From Bacteroides helcogenes P 36-108 (lineage in GTDB: Bacteria; Bacteroidota; Bacteroidia; Bacteroidales; Bacteroidaceae), in the NCBI RefSeq assembly GCF_000186225.1, contig NC_014933.1:558001-622000 (forward strand): a DNA stretch of 64,000 nucleotides, given 5' to 3'. Both the position numbers and the translations under genes were made by a program. Position 1 is the stretch's first letter; each line of letters begins with the position of its first letter. Shown one piece after another: positions 33,430 through 42,606 of the stretch. The notes beneath the pieces were generated by a model. It was given only the letters and a program-made list of their open reading frames with translations. It was not told where the DNA came from and ran no database searches.

Positions 33430-34101
33430 ATGATTATGACAATATCCATCCTTAAATCCTTAGTATGCAGCACAGCTTTCGCCGTGAAGCAAGAAGACGG
33501 ATACACGTTCTACACCGACTCGCTCATCGTCTATCCCTCTTCCACAAAAGTCTCCACCCCATCCACCTCACTTTATCTTGCCATCGGAATCCTATTCATA
33601 ATCATCATCTGCGCCCTGATTTTCCTTGTCAGAAAAAGCTTCAGAAAAGGCACAACCATATCCTCTCCCACCGGAAACGAGTGCGCAGAGGACACCCTTA
33701 TAACAGAAATGGACAAACTGGCCCAGAACCAACAACGGCTGTTCATGCAATATATGGCCAATACCCCCATCCATAAAGAGATAGTACTATTGATAGAACA
33801 AAACAAAAAGGACGTCTGTACCCAAGAACTGCTCTCCGAAGAAAAGTGGAATGAGTTGTTCATCGCAATAAACAAAGTCACGGACAATTTCACTGCCCGT
33901 CTCCAACAAGAATTTACCTCCTTGAAAACGGAAGATATCCGTTTCTGCTGCCTTGTGAAATCCGGATTCAAATACTCGGACATAGCCCATGTCATGGGAA
34001 GAACTTCCAACATGATGTATAAACGCAGCGAATTGATAGTACAACGTATGAATCTGGCAAACGGCAAACAAAAGCTGAAAGAATACATCCAAAACTATTA
34101 A
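33430..34101 (+). CDS. membrane-anchored HTH transcriptional regulator
   Basis: 223 residues: a short N-terminal extracytoplasmic part, one transmembrane helix (about 49-68, LAIGILFIIIICALIFLVRK), a helical linker, and a C-terminal LuxR-like HTH (LKTEDIRFCCLVKSGFKYSDIAHVMGRTSNMMYKR). Bacteroides has many regulators with periplasmic TPRs, a TM helix and this HTH; here the TPR sensor part is missing, leaving about 45 residues outside. It probably controls the two lipoprotein genes that follow (inference). Confidence 0.75.
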   Translation: MIMTISILKSLVCSTAFAVKQEDGYTFYTDSLIVYPSSTKVSTPSTSLYLAIGILFIIIICALIFLVRKSFRKGTTISSPTGNECAEDTLITEMDKLAQNQQRLFMQYMANTPIHKEIVLLIEQNKKDVCTQELLSEEKWNELFIAINKVTDNFTARLQQEFTSLKTEDIRFCCLVKSGFKYSDIAHVMGRTSNMMYKRSELIVQRMNLANGKQKLKEYIQNY

Positions 34102-34251
34102 ACTTCCAATCTTATTAAACTTTTCTCAGCCCAAATTACACACTTCTCCTCATTGCATATTCTATATATCACTATATATCAGCACATAGTGCATATCACA
34201 TTTACTGAAAAACTACACATCTGCTACACATTCTTTCTTGAACGGAAGCCA

Positions 34252-34259
34252 TAACTTTG
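34252..34259 (+). promoter_or_regulatory. -7 element upstream of DUF1573 lipoprotein
   Basis: TAACTTTG 30 bp before the ATG; no good -33 box. Confidence 0.45.
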
Positions 34260-34288
34260 TCTCGTCAATAAACAACAATAATAAAAAG

Positions 34289-35338
34289 ATGAAAGGGAAA
34301 AGTTACCTGATAATGGTTTTCGCCGGGTTAGTCTTACATGGTGCTTGTTCACAAACGCCACGCAAAACCGAAATCTATTATAATGAAGAGTATAACGCCA
34401 TAAAAGAAAAAGCATCAGCCTACAAAGCAGGCTTCAATATCATTTTGGTGGACAGCAATTATGATTTGCAGAAATACAAAGATAAAATCATTCATCCAAA
34501 CGAGACAAAAAAGACATTGTGGAATTTTATAAATGTAGGCATCCCCCAAAACCATTGGTATAAACACCTGTTAGGAACAGAAAAAGTACCATTTACTTTA
34601 TCATTCAACGATACGGGAAATCTGGTGAATATTGTCTTCGGCATATCCAAGTACGCGGATGAGTCCATCAACTTCACCGTTGCACCAACAACTGCTAATG
34701 GATTATCATACACCAATTTCGGATTCAAAGAGAATAGTGTCATCACCGCAAAAGGAACTAAGATCTGTTCCTTGATTCAACAAATCATAGATATACGGCA
34801 AAACACACTCCTTACAGACAAAGAGAAATACAATAGCCTAAACCACCTTATGAAAGACACAGTATATCCCTATGGTCTCTATCTGAAATTCAAATACACA
34901 ATATCATTCGCACCCAAGGACTCTACTTTGACCTTGGCAAAAGAGTTCCTTACAAGATATTCCGACAGACAGTATGCGCCTATCTTCAAACCACTAATAC
35001 AGGAAGCCTACAATTTTTTGAATCCACAAAGAAAAACCGCACTCCAAATAACAACAAACTTAAACAAACAGTATTACCACAAAGGAGATACAATCCGGAT
35101 ATCCGTAAAAATAACCAACCGCAGCTCAAGCACTATACCCATAACAAGCATTGAGCCAAGTTGTGACTGCATAAAAAGCATTCCCGGTTACGACAGCCAA
35201 ATACTGCCACATCGGTCAACAGAATATCATTTCTTAATGAAAGCGGAAGACAAGGGTGAGCTATACAGAGAAATATATTTCAACACCAATCCCGATACGC
35301 TGCCAATGGTAGCGGAGTTCAACATATCAATTAAATAA
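34289..35338 (+). CDS. lipoprotein with C-terminal DUF1573-like domain
   Basis: 349 residues, lipobox VLHGAC (C20). The first ~240 residues are not recognised. The C-terminal ~95 residues (YYHKGDTIRISVKITN, IEPSCDC, LPHRSTEYHFLMKAEDKGE, REIYFNTNP) form an Ig-like DUF1573 domain with its characteristic C-D-C motif. The ATG at 34289 is chosen as the signal-peptide start. It precedes a Cys-rich lipoprotein by 18 bp, so the two form an operon. Exported, function unknown. Confidence 0.75.
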   Translation: MKGKSYLIMVFAGLVLHGACSQTPRKTEIYYNEEYNAIKEKASAYKAGFNIILVDSNYDLQKYKDKIIHPNETKKTLWNFINVGIPQNHWYKHLLGTEKVPFTLSFNDTGNLVNIVFGISKYADESINFTVAPTTANGLSYTNFGFKENSVITAKGTKICSLIQQIIDIRQNTLLTDKEKYNSLNHLMKDTVYPYGLYLKFKYTISFAPKDSTLTLAKEFLTRYSDRQYAPIFKPLIQEAYNFLNPQRKTALQITTNLNKQYYHKGDTIRISVKITNRSSSTIPITSIEPSCDCIKSIPGYDSQILPHRSTEYHFLMKAEDKGELYREIYFNTNPDTLPMVAEFNISIK

Positions 35339-35356
35339 TTTAAAAAAACAAGTATT

Positions 35357-35974
35357 ATGAAGAAGTATGTATTTATCACATTTCTAACGTTAGCAACCGC
35401 CTTCATGGCCGGATGCGGCAATAAAGACGAAAGTCCCGTTTCTCAAGAGACAAACGTCTCACTGATTGCGCCCAATGGAGAATTGATAGCCAAAGACATG
35501 GCAGCGCTCAACAAAGAGACAGCCCTGATTATAGCCAAACAATATGGCGAAGATTTGGACTTCAAAATCACGGATATCGAGTACACACAAATCAACGATG
35601 GTTATCTGGCCCTCATTGCCTATCAGTTGAGCAACGGAAGAAGTTCCAACTACGCAAAGACCAACAGCGACAATGTGCTTGCCGACGCTTCGGTAAATGC
35701 CGTAATCTACGACATCTGTTCTACGGAAGACACGCAGTGGAACATATCAGAAGACCAAACAACGCTCAACATTGAAAATGCTACCACCCGAAGCAATGGC
35801 AATGCCAAAGAAATATCATTCGTCTGTAAGTCGGCCAGCAACTGCAAACCGTGCCAGGTAAAGGTCGCATCGGTTATCGATAGTTCGGATGACAGTATAA
35901 CAGACGGAAGAAGTATAAAAGTGACGTGTAGTAGTGACTGCAATGACTGCAAACTGGAAGCTACCATCAAATAA
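35357..35974 (+). CDS. Cys-rich lipoprotein, unknown
   Basis: 205 residues, lipobox FMAGC (C20). The middle (about 30-125) is helical with VLIAKQYGEDLDF-like sequence. The last 55 residues carry two Cys clusters, C-x6-C-x2-C (CKSASNCKPC) and C-x3-C-x2-C (CSSDCNDC), suggesting metal binding or disulphides. It shares an operon with the DUF1573 protein and is followed by a strong terminator. No family recognised. Confidence 0.7.
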   Translation: MKKYVFITFLTLATAFMAGCGNKDESPVSQETNVSLIAPNGELIAKDMAALNKETALIIAKQYGEDLDFKITDIEYTQINDGYLALIAYQLSNGRSSNYAKTNSDNVLADASVNAVIYDICSTEDTQWNISEDQTTLNIENATTRSNGNAKEISFVCKSASNCKPCQVKVASVIDSSDDSITDGRSIKVTCSSDCNDCKLEATIK

Positions 35975-36007
35975 AGATTCTATGGAGTGAATGTGTCAGG
36001 ATTGGAA

Positions 36008-36070
36008 AGTGTGCAAGAACAAAGCGGAAAACAGGAAATTACCATGCCGCCTCCTTGCACACTCTTTTTT
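36008..36070 (+). terminator. terminator of the regulator/lipoprotein unit
   Basis: AGTGTGCAAG...CTTGCACACT with inner GCGG/CCGC pairing, then CTTTTTTG. Confidence 0.85.
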
Positions 36071-36114
36071 GCTTAAATAGAAGATAATGCAACACTTCTT
36101 TCTCTTTTTATTCG

Positions 36115-36122
36115 TAAGTTTG
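36115..36122 (+). promoter_or_regulatory. -7 element of M20 hydrolase gene
   Basis: TAAGTTTG 25 bp before the ATG; the upstream region is T-rich without an exact TTTG. Confidence 0.5.
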
Positions 36123-36147
36123 CATTCCGATTATATTTTATTAGAAC

Positions 36148-37221
36148 ATGAACTACGATTTACCCACCTTAGTTTCCGAAGCGACCGGACTGCTGAAGTC
36201 GCTGATAAGTATCCCATCCCTGAGCCGCGACGAAGAAAAGGCGGCCGACTACCTGCAAAATTATATCGAGACGCAGGGAATGGCAACCGGGCGGAAAGGG
36301 AACAACGTCTGGTCTCTCAGCCCCATGTTTGACCTGCAGAAGCCCACACTGCTGCTGAATTCGCACATCGACACCGTGAAGCCCGCCGCCGGATGGCGGA
36401 AAGACCCGTTCACGCCGGTGCTCGAAACCAACGGAAAACTGTACGGACTGGGCAGCAACGACGCCGGCGCCAGCGTGGTGAGCCTGCTGCAAGTGTTCCT
36501 GCAACTATGCCGCACCACCCAGGCCTACAACCTGATATACCTCGCTTCCTGCGAAGAGGAAGTTTCGGGTGCTGGCGGAGTGGAATGCGTTCTGCCCGAA
36601 CTCCCTCCCATCACATTTGCCATCGTGGGCGAGCCCACCGAGATGCAGCCCGCCATTGCCGAGAAGGGACTGATGGTGCTGGACGTCACGGCATACGGCA
36701 AATCGGGGCATGCCGCCCGCAATGAAGGTGACAATGCCATATACAAAGCATTGAAGGACATCGCCTGGTTCCGCGATTACCGCTTTCCCGAAGAATCGCC
36801 CCTGTTAGGGCCGGTAAAGATGAGCGTGACAATGGTAAGCGCCGGCACGCAGCACAACGTCATCCCCGACCGTTGCACCTTTGTGGTGGACATCCGCAGC
36901 AACGAATGTTACAGCAACGAAGCTCTGTTTGCCGAAATCAGGAAGCACATCGGCAGCGAGGCCAAAGCCCGTTCGTTCCGCCTGGGCTCCTCGCACGTGT
37001 CGCCCCGCCATCCGCTGGTACAAAAGGCCGTCTCCCTGGGGCGGACTCCTTTCGGCTCGCCCACCCTTTCGGACCAGGCATTGATGCCGTTCCCCTCACT
37101 GAAGATGGGGCCGGGCAAAAGCAGCCGTTCACATACCGCCGATGAGTTTATCTTCATCAAGGAAATAGAAGAAGCCATAAGCACGTATCTGGAATTGCTG
37201 GACGGAAGCCAAGAGATATAA
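36148..37221 (+). CDS. M20 family metallo-hydrolase, probable N-acylornithine deacylase
   Basis: 357 residues, complete. Di-zinc motifs: NSHIDTVKP (His/Asp), GSNDAGA (bridging Asp), CEEEVSG (catalytic Glu) and a late RSHTADEF His; a dimerisation domain occupies about 170-275. In Bacteroides the closest such enzymes act in arginine synthesis on N-acylated (succinyl/acetyl) ornithine, so an ArgE-like role is likely, but other M20 peptidases look similar. Monocistronic. Confidence 0.85.
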   Translation: MNYDLPTLVSEATGLLKSLISIPSLSRDEEKAADYLQNYIETQGMATGRKGNNVWSLSPMFDLQKPTLLLNSHIDTVKPAAGWRKDPFTPVLETNGKLYGLGSNDAGASVVSLLQVFLQLCRTTQAYNLIYLASCEEEVSGAGGVECVLPELPPITFAIVGEPTEMQPAIAEKGLMVLDVTAYGKSGHAARNEGDNAIYKALKDIAWFRDYRFPEESPLLGPVKMSVTMVSAGTQHNVIPDRCTFVVDIRSNECYSNEALFAEIRKHIGSEAKARSFRLGSSHVSPRHPLVQKAVSLGRTPFGSPTLSDQALMPFPSLKMGPGKSSRSHTADEFIFIKEIEEAISTYLELLDGSQEI

Positions 37222-37407
37222 AGGGCAAAGATGGGAGGGGAGTGTGCCATACGCTCCATACCATCTTGAAACGGCTCTATTTATACGATTAAAGACTTTA
37301 TATAGACGTTTGCAGACCTAAAGGTGAGGCTTACAGCCATAATTTTGTCGCCGAATTAAGCTTATTGCGCTTAATTATAGATAAAATTAACTTTAAATTC
37401 TCAAACG

Positions 37408-40400
37408 ATGAAACAGAGGTACAAACAAATCGCCGGTCTATTGACCCTCGCGATGTTTCTTTTCAGCACGATGACATTCGCGCAATCTGTCACCCTTAAA
37501 GGTACGGTTACAGACAAAGGCGGAGAACCGATTATCGGTGCGAACGTGATAGTGGAAAACACCACCAACGGAACCATCACCAACGTGGATGGTGAGTTTA
37601 CCCTGCAAAATGTGCAGCAAGGCTCTGCCCTGAAAGTATCTTTCATAGGCTACAAGACACAAATTGTACCTGTGGGAAGCAGCAACAACATTAAGATAAC
37701 TCTGCCGGAAGACTCCGAAGCCCTCGACGAAGTGGTAGTAGTGGGCTATGCCGTGCAGCGCAAAGTGAACCTCACCGGTTCGGTTTCTTCTGTCAAGGGT
37801 GATGAGTTGAGCCACAGACCGGTAGCCAATGCCACACAAAGCCTGCAAGGTCTGGTTCCGGGCCTTACGGTGAACAACAGCAGTTCGGGGCGTCCGGGAG
37901 CCGAAGCCTCACTGACCCTGCGCGGGCAAGGCAACCTGGCCAACACAGCCAATCCCTATGTATTGGTGGACGGTGTGGAAATGAGCCTGGCCGACGTAAA
38001 TCCCAACGACATCGAGAGCATCTCCGTATTGAAGGATGCCGCAGCCTGTGCCATCTACGGCGCACGTGCCGCATACGGCGTTATCTTAGTGACCACAAAG
38101 AAAGGCGAAGACGGGAAGATGCGTGTCAGCTACCAAGGCACAGTGGGCTGGAGCTCACCTACCGTATTGCCCGAAATGGCAAACGCTTATGACTTTGCCC
38201 AATACTTCAACGCCGGATGCGCCAATGCCAACGTAACGCAGCAATATAGTAAAGAGAAACTGGAACTGCTGAAGCAATACGTATCAGACCCTACCGGCAT
38301 AGACTGCTGGAGTGAACTGAACGGACAGAACAACCTGATAGGCGCTTTCGAGAACACGGCAAAAGGAGTGGGCAACGTAGATTACTTCAAGCTGCACTAC
38401 AAGGATGCCGCCTTCAAGCAAAACCACAACCTGAGCCTCAGCGGAGGCGGAAAGAAAGCCCAATACTACGTATCGGGAGGAGCCTATACCGAAGACGGCA
38501 TCATGCGCTATGCCGACATCAGCTACAAACGCTATAACTTCAACGGCAGCATCGCATCGCAACTCACCGACTGGCTGAAGATGAAGGTGAACACCAAGTT
38601 TGTGCACTCCGACAGCAAGACCCCCTTCGGAAACGGAGGCTTGTCCGACGGATTCTATCACTCACTGGCACGTTTCCGCCCCACGGTAAGCCCTGTTGAC
38701 CCCAACGGAAACTTCACCGAGCTTACCATGATTCCCTATCTGCAAAGCGGAACCTACACCGATACGCAGAGAGACAACATGACGCTGACCGGCGGACTGG
38801 AAGCGCAGCCCGTCAAAAACTGGAGAATCTTCTTTGATTACACTTACCGCCACACCAACCAGGAATACGAGGCCCTGAACGTGGCTCCGCAGATTGTAGG
38901 CGCCGACGGCGTGACAACTTATAAAGGCACGCGCAGCGAGCTTGGCATCGCCGACAACGGAAGCTTCACACGCTCCATGTATCAACGGAGGTATCAGTCC
39001 ATCAACCTGTACACCAACTACATCTTCAGCATCGCGCAGAAGCACAACTTCACGCTGATGGGAGGCTATCAGGAAGAAGACTATCATTACAGCTACCTGT
39101 ACAACAAGGTTACCGACCTCATCTCGACCACCAATCCGGCCTTAGACCTGGCCACCGGCAACAAGAACATCACCGATACCCGCAACGGATGGGCCACGCG
39201 CGGCTTCTTCGGAAGAGTGAACTATGACTACAACGGCCTATACCTGATAGAAGCCAACGGACGCTATGACGGCTCCTCGCGCTTTGCATCGGGCAACCGC
39301 TGGGGCTTCTTCCCCTCCGTATCCGTGGGATGGAACATCTCAAGAGAAGAGTTTATGGAGAAAACCTCCAAAGTGCTGTCCAACCTGAAGCTGCGCGCAT
39401 CCTGGGGTCTGTTGGGAAACCAAAGCGGAGCCGGACTTTATACATTCGCCTCCACGATGGGCGTAACCAACATGGGCAACTACTACTTTGCCGACGGCCG
39501 CGACATGTACATCAACGCTCCCGGTGTGGTAGATCCCAACACCACTTGGGAAAAGGTGGAAAGCAAGAACATCGGAATAGACTTCGGTTTCTTCGGCAAC
39601 AGCCTGACCGGTACGTTTGACGTGTTTCAGCGCGACACGAAAGACATGTTAGGCCCGTCGGCCGACCTGGCCGACATCTTCGGCGCCACCGTGCCCAATA
39701 CCAACAATGCCCGCATGCGCAACAGAGGATGGGAACTGACCCTGCAATACAAAGGAAAGATAACCAAAGACATCTCTTATACCATAGGAGCGTCATTGGC
39801 AGACGCCACATCGGAAGTGACCGCATACGAGAACCCCACCGGAACAGATCCCGCCGGCAACTGGTACACAGGCCGCAAGGTAGGCGAAATATGGGGCTAT
39901 CGTGCCGACGGACTGATCCAGACACAGGAAGAGGCGGACGCATACAACTCTACCTACAACCTCTCTTACCTGTCGGGACAGAAATGGACTCCGGGAGATG
40001 TCCGCTATCTGGATCTGAACGGCGACAAAGCGATAAACAACGGCAAGAACACGCTGAACGACATGGGCGACCTCACCGTCATAGGCAACACCACTCCCCG
40101 CTACCAATACACGCTGAACGGTTCGGTATCGTGGAAGGGACTGACCCTGAGCATGATGCTTCAGGGAGTGGGCAAACGCGACTGGAATCCCGGCGGATCC
40201 GTATATTTCTGGGGATGCGGCCCTTACGCACAGGTCACCGTATTCAAGCAGCACCTTGACTACTGGAGCGAATCCAACCCCGGCGCATATTATCCCAAGC
40301 CCTACACAGCAGGTGCGGGAGCCATTGCGCAATACCGCAACAAGACCTCACAGGCCTGCGACCGCTACATGCAGAATGCCGCTTACTGCCGCCTGAAGAA

Positions 40401-40620
40401 CCTGACCATCAGCTACGACCTGCCCGAAGCATGGACCAAGAAAGTGGGACTGAACAAGACACAGGTATTCGTATCAGGCGAGAATCTGCTGACCTTCACC
40501 AAGCTGGCCGACATGTTCGACCCCGAAGCCATCTTCACCAGCAATGACTACACCAGCGAAGGCGGCAAGAACTATCCCATGAACAAAGTAATTTCTTTCG
40601 GTTTGATTGTTAACTTATAA
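37408..40620 (+). CDS. SusC/RagA-family TonB-dependent transporter
   Basis: 1070 residues with signal peptide (ends MTFAQ). Carboxypeptidase-D-like domain (GTVTDKGGEPIIGANVIVE), TonB-box region ALDEVVVVGYAVQRKVN, plug with VLVDGVEMSLADVNPNDIES, and a barrel ending VISFGLIVNL. With the following SusD it imports oligosaccharides. A TAATTTTG -7-like element lies at 37340. Upstream of a sulfatase and a hybrid regulator in the same orientation, forming one utilisation locus. Confidence 0.94.
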   Translation: MKQRYKQIAGLLTLAMFLFSTMTFAQSVTLKGTVTDKGGEPIIGANVIVENTTNGTITNVDGEFTLQNVQQGSALKVSFIGYKTQIVPVGSSNNIKITLPEDSEALDEVVVVGYAVQRKVNLTGSVSSVKGDELSHRPVANATQSLQGLVPGLTVNNSSSGRPGAEASLTLRGQGNLANTANPYVLVDGVEMSLADVNPNDIESISVLKDAAACAIYGARAAYGVILVTTKKGEDGKMRVSYQGTVGWSSPTVLPEMANAYDFAQYFNAGCANANVTQQYSKEKLELLKQYVSDPTGIDCWSELNGQNNLIGAFENTAKGVGNVDYFKLHYKDAAFKQNHNLSLSGGGKKAQYYVSGGAYTEDGIMRYADISYKRYNFNGSIASQLTDWLKMKVNTKFVHSDSKTPFGNGGLSDGFYHSLARFRPTVSPVDPNGNFTELTMIPYLQSGTYTDTQRDNMTLTGGLEAQPVKNWRIFFDYTYRHTNQEYEALNVAPQIVGADGVTTYKGTRSELGIADNGSFTRSMYQRRYQSINLYTNYIFSIAQKHNFTLMGGYQEEDYHYSYLYNKVTDLISTTNPALDLATGNKNITDTRNGWATRGFFGRVNYDYNGLYLIEANGRYDGSSRFASGNRWGFFPSVSVGWNISREEFMEKTSKVLSNLKLRASWGLLGNQSGAGLYTFASTMGVTNMGNYYFADGRDMYINAPGVVDPNTTWEKVESKNIGIDFGFFGNSLTGTFDVFQRDTKDMLGPSADLADIFGATVPNTNNARMRNRGWELTLQYKGKITKDISYTIGASLADATSEVTAYENPTGTDPAGNWYTGRKVGEIWGYRADGLIQTQEEADAYNSTYNLSYLSGQKWTPGDVRYLDLNGDKAINNGKNTLNDMGDLTVIGNTTPRYQYTLNGSVSWKGLTLSMMLQGVGKRDWNPGGSVYFWGCGPYAQVTVFKQHLDYWSESNPGAYYPKPYTAGAGAIAQYRNKTSQACDRYMQNAAYCRLKNLTISYDLPEAWTKKVGLNKTQVFVSGENLLTFTKLADMFDPEAIFTSNDYTSEGGKNYPMNKVISFGLIVNL

Positions 40621-40633
40621 TTATAACGCACGT

Positions 40634-42439
40634 ATGAAAAAGAAAAATATAATAGCCGCACTGCTTATCACCCTCGGACTGACCGGCTGCTACGACTTAG
40701 ACAAAGTGCCCGAAGGCGAGCTGTCCACCTCTACCACTTTTTTCGGCACAACTTCCGAAATAACCAAGTACCTGAACCAGTTCTACGAGACGGGAGTGCG
40801 CACACAGCCCGGCGGCGTGGGGTCGGCACAAGGCATCGCCTTTGGCGACAACAACAGCGACAACATGATCCTGAACTCCGTTGACACACGTCTGGCGGGC
40901 GAATCATCGCTGAGCGACGCCGTGAAACTGACCAACTACACCTACATCCGCAACCTGAACTTCCTGATAAACAACTGGAACAACTGCAAGGACGCAGGCA
41001 GCGCCCTGAACCAATGCAAGGGCGAAGCCTACTACTTCCGCGCATGGTACTATTACCAGATGTTCGTCAACTACGGCCCGCTGACTTGGGTAAACCAAGT
41101 GCTGGACCCCTCGCAAGAACAGATGGAGCGCCCGCGCGACAGCCGCACCCTGATAGCCGACAGCATCCTGGCCGACCTGGACAGAGCCGCCTTGCTGCTC
41201 AACGCCCAAGCCAACAGCGCCTCGATGAGAGTGCACAAAGACGTGGCACGCGCCCTGAAAAGCGAAGTAGCCCTCTTTGAAGCCACTTGGGAGAAGTACC
41301 ACAAGGCCAAGGAAGACAAGTTCTACGACACAGCCGTCACCGACGCCAAGATAAACGACTACCTGAAACAAGCGGCCGCAGCCGCCAAGGAAGTCATGGA
41401 CCGCAAGGTATGGAGCATCCCCACGGGCAACCGGCAGACAAGTTACAGAGACCTGTTCATCACGCTCGACCTTTCCTCGAATCCCGAAGTGCTGTGGTGG
41501 AAGAAGTACAACGCCGCCGACAACATCGGCCATTCCGTGACCCGCTACATCAATGCCGGAGGCGGACTCACCGGCATCTCGGCTTCCCTGGTCGATGACT
41601 ATCTGACAATAGACGGACGCCCCTTTACAGGCAGCGAGAAGACAGAAGCCAAGAAAACATACGGCACGGAACTGAGCGCGACCCTACGCGACCCGCGACT
41701 GGCACAGACCGTATGCACTCCGGGACAGATGATGAAACCCGACGGAACCACCTTTACACTGCCGCCCCTGAACGGCAACAGCTACCAGCAGAACACCACC
41801 GGATATTCCATGCTGAAGTACATGGAGTTCAATACCACCTACAGCCCCACAGTGGACGGTGAAGGCAAAAGCCAGGCTCCCGCCATCCAGTTCAGATATG
41901 CCGACATCCTGCTGAACTATGCCGAAGCGCTGGCCGAGATGGACGGAGCAGCCAACGCCGCCACCATCATCGAAGCCCTGTCTCCGCTGCGCCAACGCGC
42001 AGGCATGCCGGACGTGGACTTTGACCGCGAATACAACACCGCCGCCGACTACCCCTTCAAGAACCTGGACAAATACATCCAAGCCGTCCGCCGCGAGCGC
42101 CGCATAGAGAAAGCCTGCGAAGGCAGAAGACTGGCCGACATCCTGAGATGGGCTGCCGCCGACGAGCTGATTGTAGGCAAGACACCCACCGGCGCCCTGT
42201 TCACCGGCAGCAATCTGGAGACAGCCTATGGCTCCAACCTGATTTACGACCAAGCGTCGGGCAACAACCTCTTCCTTACAGGAACCGCAGGCAGCGCCCT
42301 GAGATATATCATCCCCTTCAATACCAAGAACTACCCCAACGGCTGGCAATTTGATACGGATCGTGACTATCTGCTGCCCATCCAGCAACGCATGATTTCA
42401 CTGACAGGCCAGCAGTGGACTCAGAATCCGGGATGGTGA
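40634..42439 (+). CDS. SusD/RagB-family glycan-binding lipoprotein
   Basis: 601 residues; lipobox LGLTGC (C18 from the ATG at 40634). Classic RagB/SusD layout: YDLDKVPEGELST, the central AYYFRAWYYYQMFVNYGPL TPR helix, and the C-terminal FRYADILLNYAEALAEM ... IRRERRIE-like VRRERRIEKACEGRRLADILRW. Starts 13 bp after susC. A stem-loop follows the stop codon. Confidence 0.94.
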   Translation: MKKKNIIAALLITLGLTGCYDLDKVPEGELSTSTTFFGTTSEITKYLNQFYETGVRTQPGGVGSAQGIAFGDNNSDNMILNSVDTRLAGESSLSDAVKLTNYTYIRNLNFLINNWNNCKDAGSALNQCKGEAYYFRAWYYYQMFVNYGPLTWVNQVLDPSQEQMERPRDSRTLIADSILADLDRAALLLNAQANSASMRVHKDVARALKSEVALFEATWEKYHKAKEDKFYDTAVTDAKINDYLKQAAAAAKEVMDRKVWSIPTGNRQTSYRDLFITLDLSSNPEVLWWKKYNAADNIGHSVTRYINAGGGLTGISASLVDDYLTIDGRPFTGSEKTEAKKTYGTELSATLRDPRLAQTVCTPGQMMKPDGTTFTLPPLNGNSYQQNTTGYSMLKYMEFNTTYSPTVDGEGKSQAPAIQFRYADILLNYAEALAEMDGAANAATIIEALSPLRQRAGMPDVDFDREYNTAADYPFKNLDKYIQAVRRERRIEKACEGRRLADILRWAAADELIVGKTPTGALFTGSNLETAYGSNLIYDQASGNNLFLTGTAGSALRYIIPFNTKNYPNGWQFDTDRDYLLPIQQRMISLTGQQWTQNPGW

Positions 42440-42450
42440 CCACGGCAAAG

Positions 42451-42470
42451 CACTGCATAGAAATGCAGTG
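42451..42470 (+). terminator. stem-loop after SusD gene
   Basis: CACTGCAT-AGAA-ATGCAGTG then AAAA; an 8-bp stem without a T-run, so a processing or weak termination site. Confidence 0.5.
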
Positions 42471-42478
42471 AAAACAAG

Positions 42479-42557
42479 CCTATATATCCCGCCGGCCGCA
42501 TCTATATATGCAGCCGGCTGGATATATAGATGCAGCCGCCCCGATATATAGATGCAG
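42479..42557. repeat. 22-bp-period TATATAGATGCAG repeat, locus 3
   Basis: Units start at 42501 (TCTATATATGCAG), 42523 and 42545 (TATATAGATGCAG), 22 bp apart, with a decayed unit near 42479. Sits between the SusD and sulfatase genes. Confidence 0.88.
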
Positions 42558-42606
42558 CAAAACGAATGTACAGACCAAGAAACAGCGAATAATTATAAAG
42601 AAAACG

